Source: an uncultured Eubacteriales bacterium (lineage in GTDB: Bacteria; Bacillota; Clostridia; Oscillospirales; UMGS1783). Taken from it: 14,403 nt of DNA. Positions 7,682 through 13,591 of this stretch are shown here, in pieces. The position numbers and the translations under genes are program-made. The stretch spans positions 1-14,403 of the forward strand of contig CAJLRT010000010.1 of NCBI GenBank assembly GCA_905209135.1. Direction: 5' to 3'. Within the stretch, counting starts at the first letter, position 1, and each line of letters opens with the position of its first letter. The notes below the pieces were generated by a model, which was not told the DNA's origin, made no database searches, and saw only the letters and a program-made list of their open reading frames with translations.

Positions 7682-8620
7682 ATGTGCCTGCCGAAACTCG
7701 TATGTATCGTCGGCACGACGGCGTCGGGGAAATCCGACCTGGCCGTGGCGCTGGCGCTGCAATTCGGCGGAGAGGTCGTCTCCGCCGACTCCATGCAGAT
7801 TTACAGAGGCTTCGATATCGGCACCGCCAAAATCACCGCGGCGGAAATGCGGGGCGTCGCCCATCATATGCTCGACGTCGTGCCGCCGGACGGCGCTTAC
7901 AGCGTCGCCGACTACTGCCGGGACGCGGAGCGGGCCGTCGCCGGCATACTTTCCAGGGGCCGTCTGCCGGTCGTCGCGGGCGGCACCGGCCTGTATGTGG
8001 ACAGCCTGATCGGGAATACGCAGTTTGCCGGCGACAAGGCCGATCCGGCCTACCGCGCCTCGCTGCAGCAGTATGCGCGGGAATACGGCGCGGACACGCT
8101 GCACGCAAAGCTCCGGGCGCACGACCCGGAGTATGCGGAAAAAACGCATGCAAACAACGTAAAACGCGTCATACGCGCGCTGGAGCTGTATCGGGCTACG
8201 GGAAAGACCATGGCGGAGCTCGCCGCGCAGTCGAAGCGTCCGCCGCGGTACGAGTGCCTCAAGATCGGGCTCCGGTTTGCCGACAGGCAGGAGCTTTACC
8301 GAAGAATCGACAGGCGGGTGGACGCCATGATGGCACGCGGCCTGCTGAAAGAGGTGGACGGCCTGCTCGCGCAGGGGGTCAGTCCCGCGGCGCAGGCCAT
8401 GCAGGGCATCGGCTACAAGGAGCTGGCGGCATACCGCGCGGGAAGCATATCCCTTGACGAAGCGGTCGCCAGCATCAAGCAAAACTCCCGCCGTTACGCC
8501 AAGCGCCAGCTCACCTGGTTTCAGCGCGACGCATCGGTCGTCTGGTTCGAGGTGGACGGCGACGGCGAAAAAGTTTTCGACAAAGCGCAAAAAACGCTGG
8601 AAAATTTTGTAAGTCCATGA
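7682..8620 (+). CDS. miaA: tRNA dimethylallyltransferase MiaA
   Basis: The 312-residue enzyme transfers a dimethylallyl group to N6 of A37 in tRNA, making the i6A substrate of MiaB. The P-loop is GTTASGKS (11-18), slightly different from the usual GPTA-GK. It is followed by [24 protein letters not shown] and [11 protein letters not shown], all hallmark segments, and near the C-terminus by QGIGYKE and KRQLTWF. The length is typical (about 310). The gene begins one base after the mutL stop, so translation is probably coupled. Its own stop codon lies within the extended -10 of the hfq promoter. The order mutL-miaA-hfq is the same as in enterobacteria, showing a widely kept arrangement. Confidence 0.97.
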   Translation: MCLPKLVCIVGTTASGKSDLAVALALQFGGEVVSADSMQIYRGFDIGTAKITAAEMRGVAHHMLDVVPPDGAYSVADYCRDAERAVAGILSRGRLPVVAGGTGLYVDSLIGNTQFAGDKADPAYRASLQQYAREYGADTLHAKLRAHDPEYAEKTHANNVKRVIRALELYRATGKTMAELAAQSKRPPRYECLKIGLRFADRQELYRRIDRRVDAMMARGLLKEVDGLLAQGVSPAAQAMQGIGYKELAAYRAGSISLDEAVASIKQNSRRYAKRQLTWFQRDASVVWFEVDGDGEKVFDKAQKTLENFVSP

Positions 8621-8626
8621 TATAAT
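8598..8626 (+). promoter_or_regulatory. Sigma-A promoter of hfq overlapping the miaA stop
   Basis: TGGAAA (8598-8603), a 17-base spacer, then a perfect TATAAT (8621-8626) preceded by TG at 8618-8619, an extended -10. The TG is part of the miaA TGA stop. Transcription would start near 8633, giving hfq a leader of about 20 bases. Confidence 0.75.
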
Positions 8627-8651
8627 AGCCGCAAACGAAGGAGGTAGAAAC

Positions 8652-8900
8652 ATGAACAAAAATATTGTTTTGCAGGATGTATTTCTCAACATGGTCAGAA
8701 AGGACAGAATTCCGGTCACGGTATTTTTGACAAACGGCGTGCAGCTGCGCGGTACGGTGAAGGGCTTTGACAATTTTGTCGTTGTTCTGGAGTGCAACCG
8801 CCAGCAGAACCTGGTGTATAAGCATGCGCTCTCTACCATTATCCCGGAACGCCCGGTGGCAATTCTGAGCGGTTCAAACCAGTCTGAACAAGTGTTATAG
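8652..8900 (+). CDS. hfq: RNA chaperone Hfq
   Basis: This 82-residue Sm-like protein forms hexameric rings that bind U-rich small RNAs and A-rich mRNA segments. Sm1 contains [26 protein letters not shown] and KGFDNF (37-42). Sm2 contains [11 protein letters not shown] with Y56, K57 and H58, the signature that contacts uridine on the proximal face; Q8 and D9 are also present. The C-terminal tail is short (about 15 residues), as in other Firmicutes. A near-perfect Shine-Dalgarno AAGGAGG (8638-8644) precedes the ATG. It follows miaA, as in many bacteria, but has its own promoter. Confidence 0.98.
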   Translation: MNKNIVLQDVFLNMVRKDRIPVTVFLTNGVQLRGTVKGFDNFVVVLECNRQQNLVYKHALSTIIPERPVAILSGSNQSEQVL

Positions 8901-8905
8901 GAGAG
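8899..8905 (+). promoter_or_regulatory. Ribosome-binding site favouring the start at 8915
   Basis: AGGAGAG overlaps the hfq stop. It is only 3 bases from an in-frame GTG (8909) but 9 bases from the ATG at 8915, so the ATG is the better start. Confidence 0.75.
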
Positions 8906-8914
8906 CGCGTGAGC

Positions 8915-10147
8915 ATGGCAGGTAAAGTCGGCAAGCAGCCGCTGGTCAATCGAATATTGATGTATCTTCTCATCCTGGTTCTCATTGTATACGCCGCGGT
9001 GCAGATTGTCGGCCTGTTCTCCAAGGATGTGGAAATCGCCCGGCTGCGGGAGTATACAACCGAGGAGAAAATCACGGCGGACGGTATGTTTTTCCGCAAT
9101 GAGCGCGTCATACAGTCCGACTATGCGGGCGGCTGCGACTATTCGGTGTCCGACGGGGAAAAGGTGGCGCTGTCGGACCGGATTGCGGTGATTTACGAAA
9201 ATTCGGGCGACACGTCTTTCCTGGACGACGTGCGCAACCTAGAGCTGCAGCTTGACAGCCTGCGGGACATATACGAGGCGGGGAGCCTGTTCGACTATGA
9301 TATCACAAGGCTGGACGAGCAGATTAACCAGACCATTTACAGCATCCTGGACGATTCGGACGCAGGCAGCGCCGAGTCTGCCCAGCCCAAGCTGCGCGAA
9401 CTGGAGCGGCTTATGAACAAGCGCGCCATCATCAACGGCAGCGCGCAGGTGACCAAGGAGCAGATTGAGGCCCTGGAGCAGGAGCTGAACGCCATGACGT
9501 CGGGCAGCGGCAGGGTTCTGGAATCGGTCGCCGCTCCCGTCTCAGGGTATTTCACCTCCGCCTACGACGGTGCGGAGGGCGTCTTTACGACGGACAGGCT
9601 GGAGGGACTCACGCCGGGCGGCCTGCAGGAGATGATGGCGTTTTCCTTTTCAGAGGACCCCGCCGCCGGATATCGCGGCGCCGTCGTAGAGGGCTTTGAG
9701 TGGACCTACGCGTTTACTGTGCCGGAAGATCAGGCATTCGAGGAAGGGGATTCCGTTACCGTCCGTTTCCCCGAGACTTCGGACGATACGGTGCAGGCCA
9801 CAGTCCGTTCCGTCTCCGCGCCGGAAAACGGGAAGAGGGCGGTTGTCATCTCCAGCATCCGCAAGCTGGAAATGCTGTCCTCCGCCCGCCGCCAGCCAGT
9901 TGAAATTGTTACAAAAACTTACAGCGGCTACCGTGTCAGCAAGGACGCGATCCGCTATGTGGACAATGTCGTCGGCGTCTATGTCCTCAAGGGCAAAATC
10001 GTCACGTTTTCCGCGGTGGACATCGTCTATTCCGCCGATGAATACGTCATTATCAAGGCCGCCGAGGGCTCGTCGCTCGTCGCGAACGACGACGTCGTCA
10101 TCGCCGGCCGTGATCTGTACGACGGCAAGATCGTTAAGCCGTCATAA
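8915..10147 (+). CDS. Membrane-anchored HlyD/MFP-like adaptor protein, orphan
   Basis: A 410-residue protein with a short basic N-terminus, one membrane segment at about 13-35 (ILMYLLILVLIVYAAVQIVG), and the rest predicted outside the cell. The architecture resembles HlyD/membrane-fusion adaptors. There is a first lipoyl-like half (about 56-95, with VSDGEKVALSD), then two helical stretches (about 100-145 and 157-195) that could form a coiled-coil hairpin. A second lipoyl half (about 200-223, VAAPVSGYF, DGAEGVF), beta-barrel-like segments, and a C-terminal part ending GRDLYDGKIV, like the membrane-proximal domain of MFPs, follow. No ABC, RND or MFS partner is encoded nearby. It sits between hfq and yggS-sepF, 14 bases after hfq and 17 before yggS, which suggests an envelope or division-linked role rather than drug efflux. 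The fold call is moderate; the function is unknown to me. Confidence 0.75.
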   Translation: MAGKVGKQPLVNRILMYLLILVLIVYAAVQIVGLFSKDVEIARLREYTTEEKITADGMFFRNERVIQSDYAGGCDYSVSDGEKVALSDRIAVIYENSGDTSFLDDVRNLELQLDSLRDIYEAGSLFDYDITRLDEQINQTIYSILDDSDAGSAESAQPKLRELERLMNKRAIINGSAQVTKEQIEALEQELNAMTSGSGRVLESVAAPVSGYFTSAYDGAEGVFTTDRLEGLTPGGLQEMMAFSFSEDPAAGYRGAVVEGFEWTYAFTVPEDQAFEEGDSVTVRFPETSDDTVQATVRSVSAPENGKRAVVISSIRKLEMLSSARRQPVEIVTKTYSGYRVSKDAIRYVDNVVGVYVLKGKIVTFSAVDIVYSADEYVIIKAAEGSSLVANDDVVIAGRDLYDGKIVKPS

Positions 10148-10152
10148 GGGTT

Positions 10153-10157
10153 AGGAG
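10153..10157 (+). promoter_or_regulatory. Ribosome-binding site favouring the yggS start at 10165
   Basis: AGGAG is 1 base from an in-frame GTG (10159) but 7 bases from the ATG at 10165, so the ATG is the better start. Confidence 0.75.
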
Positions 10158-10164
10158 TGTGCCT

Positions 10165-10869
10165 ATGTCCATTCGGGAGAACATTGAAAACATACAGGCT
10201 CGGATTGCCGCCGCCGCGCAGAAAAGCGGCCGCCGCGCAGAGGATATCACCCTTGTCGCCGTCACCAAGACGGTAGAGCCCGCGCGGATATTGGAGGCGG
10301 TCGGCTGCGGAATCCGTGCTGTGGGCGAGAACAAGGCGCAGGAACTTGTGGCGAAATACCCGGAAATCCGGGGGAAGAGCGCCGTCCACTTCATCGGCCA
10401 TCTGCAGACGAACAAGGTGAAATCCATCATAGACAAGGTCGACTGCATTGAGTCGGTGGATTCGGTGCGCCTGGCCGCTGAAATTGACCGCCAGGCAGGG
10501 CTGCTCGGCCGGACAGTGGATGTGTTTTTGGAAATCAACATCGGCGGCGAGGTCTCAAAGTACGGATTTGCTCCGGAGGAGATCCAGAGCGCGGTGCAGC
10601 AGCTTGCACAATATTCACATATAAAAATATGCGGTCTGATGTCAGTTCTGCCAAAACTTGACAGGGGCGACGAGAAAATTCACACATTTTTTGACAGAAT
10701 GTATGAGTTATTTATTGACATTGGGCGTAAAAAGCAAGATAATATCTCTATGAGCTTTTTGTCTATGGGAATGACCGGTGATTTCGAGGAGGCGATCGCG
10801 CACGGCGCGAACCTCGTCCGGATCGGGACGGGCATCTTTGGCGGAAGGCCGCAAATAGTAGGAGGATAA
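10165..10869 (+). CDS. yggS: YggS/YlmE family pyridoxal-phosphate homeostasis protein
   Basis: A 234-residue single-domain fold-type III PLP-binding protein (PLPBP/COG0325). The family has no known catalytic reaction; it binds PLP and its loss disturbs vitamin B6, amino-acid and keto-acid balance. K35 in LVAVTK is the expected PLP lysine. GEN (54-56), HFIGHLQTNK (75-84), EINIGGEVSKYGF, GLMSVLP, LSMGMTGDFEEAI and VRIGTGIFG complete the family signature. In Bacillus the ortholog ylmE likewise lies next to sepF (ylmF). The last codons carry the Shine-Dalgarno of sepF. Bases about 10605-10770 are conspicuously AT-rich and contain a promoter-like sequence, although the encoded protein keeps the family motifs. 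Confidence 0.95.
   Translation: MSIRENIENIQARIAAAAQKSGRRAEDITLVAVTKTVEPARILEAVGCGIRAVGENKAQELVAKYPEIRGKSAVHFIGHLQTNKVKSIIDKVDCIESVDSVRLAAEIDRQAGLLGRTVDVFLEINIGGEVSKYGFAPEEIQSAVQQLAQYSHIKICGLMSVLPKLDRGDEKIHTFFDRMYELFIDIGRKKQDNISMSFLSMGMTGDFEEAIAHGANLVRIGTGIFGGRPQIVGG
10715..10743 (+). promoter_or_regulatory. Strong sigma-A-like promoter inside yggS, upstream of sepF
   Basis: A perfect TTGACA (10715-10720), exactly 17 bases, then GATAAT (10738-10743, 5 of 6). It lies about 130 bases before sepF, in an AT-rich patch of yggS that uses codons rare elsewhere in the window. Two more TTGACA hexamers occur at 10658 and 10691 but lack good -10 partners. Confidence 0.65.
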
Positions 10870-10871
10870 AC

Positions 10872-11309
10872 ATGGGTGTGATTGATAAGCTCAAGAATAT
10901 GATGAGCGGAGAAATTGACGACGAATATATGGAGTACGAGGACGAAGAGCAGGAAGAGGAGAGTGTCGATATCAGCGAGACGATCAACTCCGCTGCCCGC
11001 AACCCCCGTCCGCAGACAAAGCCGTATACCGGCGCAGGTCCGCAGTTTGTGCTTGTGCGCCCGGAGAAGTTTGACGATTCCATTTCCATCGCGGACCATG
11101 TCATTGCGAAAAAGACCGTAGTGCTCAACCTGGAAGGCACCGGGAAGGACCTCGCAAGAAGGATTATCGATATTCTGAGCGGAACGGCCTACGCCGTAGG
11201 CGCGCAGATCAAAAACGTTTCGGTCGGCACGTATCTGATCATCCCCGGCGGCTCCGAATTTTCCGGCGAGGGCCTGGACCGGATTGAGTCAGATTCCTTT
11301 ATGCTGTAA
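10872..11309 (+). CDS. sepF: Cell division protein SepF
   Basis: This 145-residue cytoplasmic protein anchors FtsZ filaments to the membrane and can stand in for FtsA. The N-terminal MGVIDKLKNMM is a plausible amphipathic membrane-binding helix. A strongly acidic linker follows (about 15-35, EYEDEEQEEE). The conserved SepF core spans about 57-130, with VLNLEGTGKDLARRIIDILSG and FLIIP-like VGTYLIIPGG. The length is usual for the family. GGAGG at 10861-10865, inside the end of yggS, lies 6 bases before the ATG. Its stop overlaps the start of yggT by one base. The internal yggS promoter could express it apart from upstream genes. Confidence 0.96.
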   Translation: MGVIDKLKNMMSGEIDDEYMEYEDEEQEEESVDISETINSAARNPRPQTKPYTGAGPQFVLVRPEKFDDSISIADHVIAKKTVVLNLEGTGKDLARRIIDILSGTAYAVGAQIKNVSVGTYLIIPGGSEFSGEGLDRIESDSFML

Positions 11310-11584
11310 TGGGCGCTTATCAGGTCGTTCGCTTTATCATCTATTCGCTGCTGGATATTCTGTCTCTTATGATCGTCGTGCGCGCGCTGCTCTCTTTTTT
11401 CGTCATGATGGCGGGCAGCGAACTGCTGTATAAAGTCTATAATGTGCTATCGCTCATCACGAATCCCGTTCTGGAGCCGGTCCGCCGCCTGCTGAACAAA
11501 GTGCCGGCGCTGGCGCGTATGCCGGTTGATTTTTCTCCGGTTGTCGTGCTGATGATCATCTCCCTGCTCCGGATGATTCTGTGA
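11309..11584 (+). CDS. yggT: YggT (YlmG) family membrane protein
   Basis: A 91-residue hydrophobic protein of the YggT family with membrane segments at about 7-33 and 72-90. Between them is the conserved-looking ITNPVLEPVRRLLNKV. The family is linked to cell division or envelope organisation by its fixed place beside sepF in Gram-positives and to nucleoid distribution in plastid and cyanobacterial homologues; its biochemical role is not settled. The ATG shares the last A of the sepF TAA stop. I see no Shine-Dalgarno at a suitable distance, so translation probably depends on ribosomes finishing sepF. Confidence 0.93.
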   Translation: MGAYQVVRFIIYSLLDILSLMIVVRALLSFFVMMAGSELLYKVYNVLSLITNPVLEPVRRLLNKVPALARMPVDFSPVVVLMIISLLRMIL

Positions 11585-11585
11585 T

Positions 11586-12350
11586 ATGGGGGACCGCAAG
11601 GCGTTTCTGCGCCAGTTTTCGGACGACGAACGCATCTTTGCATCCCATGTGTTCGACCTTGTGGACGATGTGTGGAACGGCGGGAGCCCCTATACCGGTT
11701 TTTGCGATGTACGGCAGCAGGCGGTCGTTGCAGCGGTTGCGGGCAGGGAAGGCGTGCAGGTGCGGTTTTTCGGCGGCTATCCGGACAGCGAGCGCAGTGT
11801 TGCATCGCTGTACAGGGAGCCGGACGAGCCTGCGTTTCCGCCTATCCGGGCAATACGGGTCCAGAGCCATGACCCTGTGACTCACAGGGATATTTTGGGA
11901 TCAGTTTTAGCTTTGGGCTTGAAACGGGAGCGAATTGGTGATATTATAAAGACAGGCGATGGACAGGCCCTGTTTGTATTGCCCCCGGCCGACAGGCTTA
12001 TTCAGGATGAGCTGTCTCGCGTGGGAAGGCAGTCGGTGCGGTGTTTGCCTGTGGATGCGCCGGACAAGCTGGATATTATCCGCGAATATAAAACCATTGC
12101 CGGTACAGTCGCGTCGCTGCGGCTGGACAGCGTCGTCAGTCTCTGCTGCGGGGTCGGCCGCGCTGCGGCCGCCGATCTGGTCAAAAGCGGCAAGGTGTTT
12201 GTGGACGCGGTTAATATAACAAATCCCGCTTTCGGATTGAAGGAGGAATGCCGGATTTCCGTCCGCGGGAGCGGCAAGTACCTTTTCACCTTTGACGGGC
12301 GGATGTCCGGAAAGGGACGTTATCACGTAATCATAAATAAATTCATATGA
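11586..12350 (+). CDS. ylmH: YlmH family S4-domain RNA-binding protein
   Basis: A 254-residue protein with an N-terminal region typical of YlmH (FSDDERIFASHVFDLV, FGGYPDSER) and a middle section with LGLKRERIGDII. A C-terminal S4 RNA-binding domain spans about 178-240 (LDSVVSLCCGVGRAAAADLVKSGKVFVD). YlmH proteins belong to the same S4 world as RqcP and, in Bacillus, have been connected with ribosome-associated quality control of stalled 50S-peptidyl-tRNA complexes; older work ties the cluster to division. The ATG begins one base after the yggT stop, with GGATGA at about 11571 as a weak ribosome site. It carries an internal promoter-like element at 11919-11947. The start and family are secure; the role is from homologues. 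Confidence 0.93.
   Translation: MGDRKAFLRQFSDDERIFASHVFDLVDDVWNGGSPYTGFCDVRQQAVVAAVAGREGVQVRFFGGYPDSERSVASLYREPDEPAFPPIRAIRVQSHDPVTHRDILGSVLALGLKRERIGDIIKTGDGQALFVLPPADRLIQDELSRVGRQSVRCLPVDAPDKLDIIREYKTIAGTVASLRLDSVVSLCCGVGRAAAADLVKSGKVFVDAVNITNPAFGLKEECRISVRGSGKYLFTFDGRMSGKGRYHVIINKFI
11919..11947 (+). promoter_or_regulatory. Sigma-A-like promoter inside ylmH, upstream of divIVA
   Basis: TTGAAA (11919-11924, 5 of 6), a 17-base spacer, then TATTAT (11942-11947, 5 of 6) preceded by TG at 11939-11940. Conserved residues of the LKRERIGDII segment are written there with AT-ending codons (TTG, AAA, GAT, ATT, ATA), unlike the surroundings. It would give divIVA a leader of roughly 420 bases, or an internal ylmH transcript. 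Confidence 0.5.
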
Positions 12351-12372
12351 GGTAAGGGAGTGCACGATTCAC

Positions 12373-13002
12373 ATGTTAACACCGAAAGACATTGAGGAAT
12401 ACCCACTGGAAAAGGCGGCTTTTGGCGGCTACAAATGTGAGGCGGTCGATGCCTTTCTCGATCGCATTGCGGCTGACTATAAACAACTGACGGAAGAAAA
12501 CGAAACCCTCACCAAGAAGATCACCGTGCTTGTGGAAAAAATAGCGGAGTACCGGAAGGATGAGGACTATATCAAGGATGCGCTGGTAGACGCGCAGCGG
12601 CTTGTGAACAAGTCCCTGACGGACGCCGAGTCCCGCGCGGAACAGATCATCGGCGAGGCGAACCGGGTTGCAACCGAAATGGTGGACACGGCCGAAAAGC
12701 GAGTTGCGGACGCAAACGCGCACTTTGAGATGATCCGCGTGGAAGTCAACGACTTCAAGAGCCAGCTTCTCACTACATACAAGTCCCATATCGAGATCAT
12801 TTCCGCCCTGCCCAACTACGAGAAACCGGAGCCGGAGCAGGAAGAAGTCCGCGAGCTTGAGATCGTACCCGCCGACGCGGAGGAAGAATCCGCCGCGGAG
12901 CCGGAAGCGGTTTCGGCGGAGCCGGAGGCGGAACCTGAGGCGGCGCTGCCGGAAGAACCTGAAGAGGACGACGAAAAATTCAATTCCATTAACTTTGGCT
13001 GA
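12373..13002 (+). CDS. divIVA: DivIVA-family polar/septal scaffold protein
   Basis: A 209-residue coiled-coil protein. DivIVA proteins recognise strongly curved membrane at septa and poles and recruit division, growth or sporulation partners. The N-terminal lipid-binding domain shows LTPKDIEEYPLEKAAFGGYKCEAVDAFLDRI-type conservation in residues 2-32, including the GY and EVD-FLD-like positions. Coiled coil runs about 33-145. The last 55 residues are low-complexity and very acidic (Glu, Pro, Ala) and end in KFNSINFG. The Shine-Dalgarno AGGGAG at 12355-12360 is 12 bases from the ATG, a rather long gap. ileS, which follows divIVA in Bacillus, is not present; lspA comes next. Confidence 0.93.
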   Translation: MLTPKDIEEYPLEKAAFGGYKCEAVDAFLDRIAADYKQLTEENETLTKKITVLVEKIAEYRKDEDYIKDALVDAQRLVNKSLTDAESRAEQIIGEANRVATEMVDTAEKRVADANAHFEMIRVEVNDFKSQLLTTYKSHIEIISALPNYEKPEPEQEEVRELEIVPADAEEESAAEPEAVSAEPEAEPEAALPEEPEEDDEKFNSINFG

Positions 13003-13014
13003 TTCTCAAATCTG

Positions 13015-13079
13015 TATATGCACCGATACATGCTGAGTAATCCCTGATCGGATTACTCAGCTTTGCATATAAATCGGTG
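13015..13079 (+). promoter_or_regulatory. Mutually exclusive outer pairings around the hairpin, upstream of lspA
   Basis: Outside the 12-bp stem, TATATGCA (13015-13022) matches TGCATATA (13064-13071), and the overlapping CACCGAT (13021-13027) matches ATCGGTG (13073-13079). The arms are in order a-b-a'-b', so both helices cannot nest together; they form either alternative structures or a pseudoknot. The last arm touches the purine-rich GGGAGAGAGG that serves as the lspA ribosome site (about 13079-13088). The pairing is seen in sequence; a switching role is inference. Confidence 0.45.
13032..13061 (+). repeat. Perfect 12-bp hairpin between divIVA and lspA
   Basis: GCTGAGTAATCC (13032-13043) and GGATTACTCAGC (13050-13061) are exact reverse complements around the 6-base loop CTGATC. 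Only three T follow, so it does not look like a strong terminator. It could be an mRNA-stabilising structure, a leader element of lspA, a protein-binding palindrome, or one copy of a dispersed intergenic repeat. Confidence 0.85.
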
Positions 13080-13093
13080 GGAGAGAGGACGGA

Positions 13094-13591
13094 ATGATAA
13101 CATCTATACTCATCCTGTTCGGGATACTGGTTCTGGACAGGGCCGTAAAGGTCTGGGCGCTCGTCGCGCTGGAGCCGGTCGGCACCATACCGGTCATTCA
13201 GGACGTGTTTCATCTCACGTACACGGAAAACACCGGCGCTGCCTTTTCCATTCTGAGTGATCACACCTGGATTATTATCGTCATTACAGCCGCGCTGAGC
13301 CTGGTTCTGCTCTACTTTGTTTTTTTCAAAAAGCTTCGCCCCGCCTATAAGCTCCCGCTGCTGTTTGTGGCCGCCGGCGGCATGGGCAACCTGATCGACC
13401 GGTTTTTGTACGGCTTTGTCGTCGATATGTTTGATTTCCGCCTGATCAACTTTGCCATCTTCAACATTGCCGACGTGTTCATTACCATAGGCGGAATCTG
13501 GTTTCTTGTCACGTATCTGTTTATTGATAAAGGCCATACGGATAAGGCGAAGGTGCCCGAACATGCGGACGATTCTACTGTGTGTGAATGA
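13094..13591 (+). CDS. lspA: Lipoprotein signal peptidase (signal peptidase II)
   Basis: The 165-residue polytopic membrane aspartyl protease removes signal peptides from diacylglyceryl-modified prolipoproteins. Four membrane segments are visible, at about 3-22, 58-78, 86-104 and 122-144. Conserved stretches are LDRAVKVW (family: LDQ-K), TENTGAAFS, GGMGNLIDRF and the catalytic region GFVVDMFDF with D111, followed by FNIADVFI with D127. The expected catalytic pair is D111 and D127. The purine-rich ribosome site ends about 5 bases before the ATG. The 3' end overlaps the next gene by 29 bases, and the pairing with an RluD-family gene matches lspA-ylyB of Bacillus. Confidence 0.97.
   Translation: MITSILILFGILVLDRAVKVWALVALEPVGTIPVIQDVFHLTYTENTGAAFSILSDHTWIIIVITAALSLVLLYFVFFKKLRPAYKLPLLFVAAGGMGNLIDRFLYGFVVDMFDFRLINFAIFNIADVFITIGGIWFLVTYLFIDKGHTDKAKVPEHADDSTVCE

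Noticed and set aside
8909..8911. GTG start for the HlyD-like protein
   Set aside because: The Shine-Dalgarno would be only 3 bases away; the ATG six bases downstream has normal spacing.
10658..10696. Two extra TTGACA hexamers as separate promoters
   Set aside because: Neither has a -10 with more than 3 of 6 matches at 16-19 bases; only the third copy at 10715 has a good partner.
10605..10770. AT-rich part of yggS as horizontally acquired or as a pseudogene
   Set aside because: The frame is intact and family motifs (GLMSVLP, LSMGMTGDFEEAI) are kept. A promoter under selection explains the composition better, though transfer is not excluded.
11438..11443. Perfect TATAAT inside yggT
   Set aside because: No reasonable -35 hexamer stands 16-18 bases upstream (the position reads GCAGCG) and there is no TG extension.
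13032..13064. Intrinsic terminator after divIVA
   Set aside because: The stem is perfect, but only three T follow and lspA begins 30 bases later, so termination would be poor. I describe it as a structured element instead.
13003..13093. T-box or other known riboswitch before lspA
   Set aside because: The gap is only 91 bases and lacks the conserved T-box sequence and any terminator/antiterminator with a T-run.
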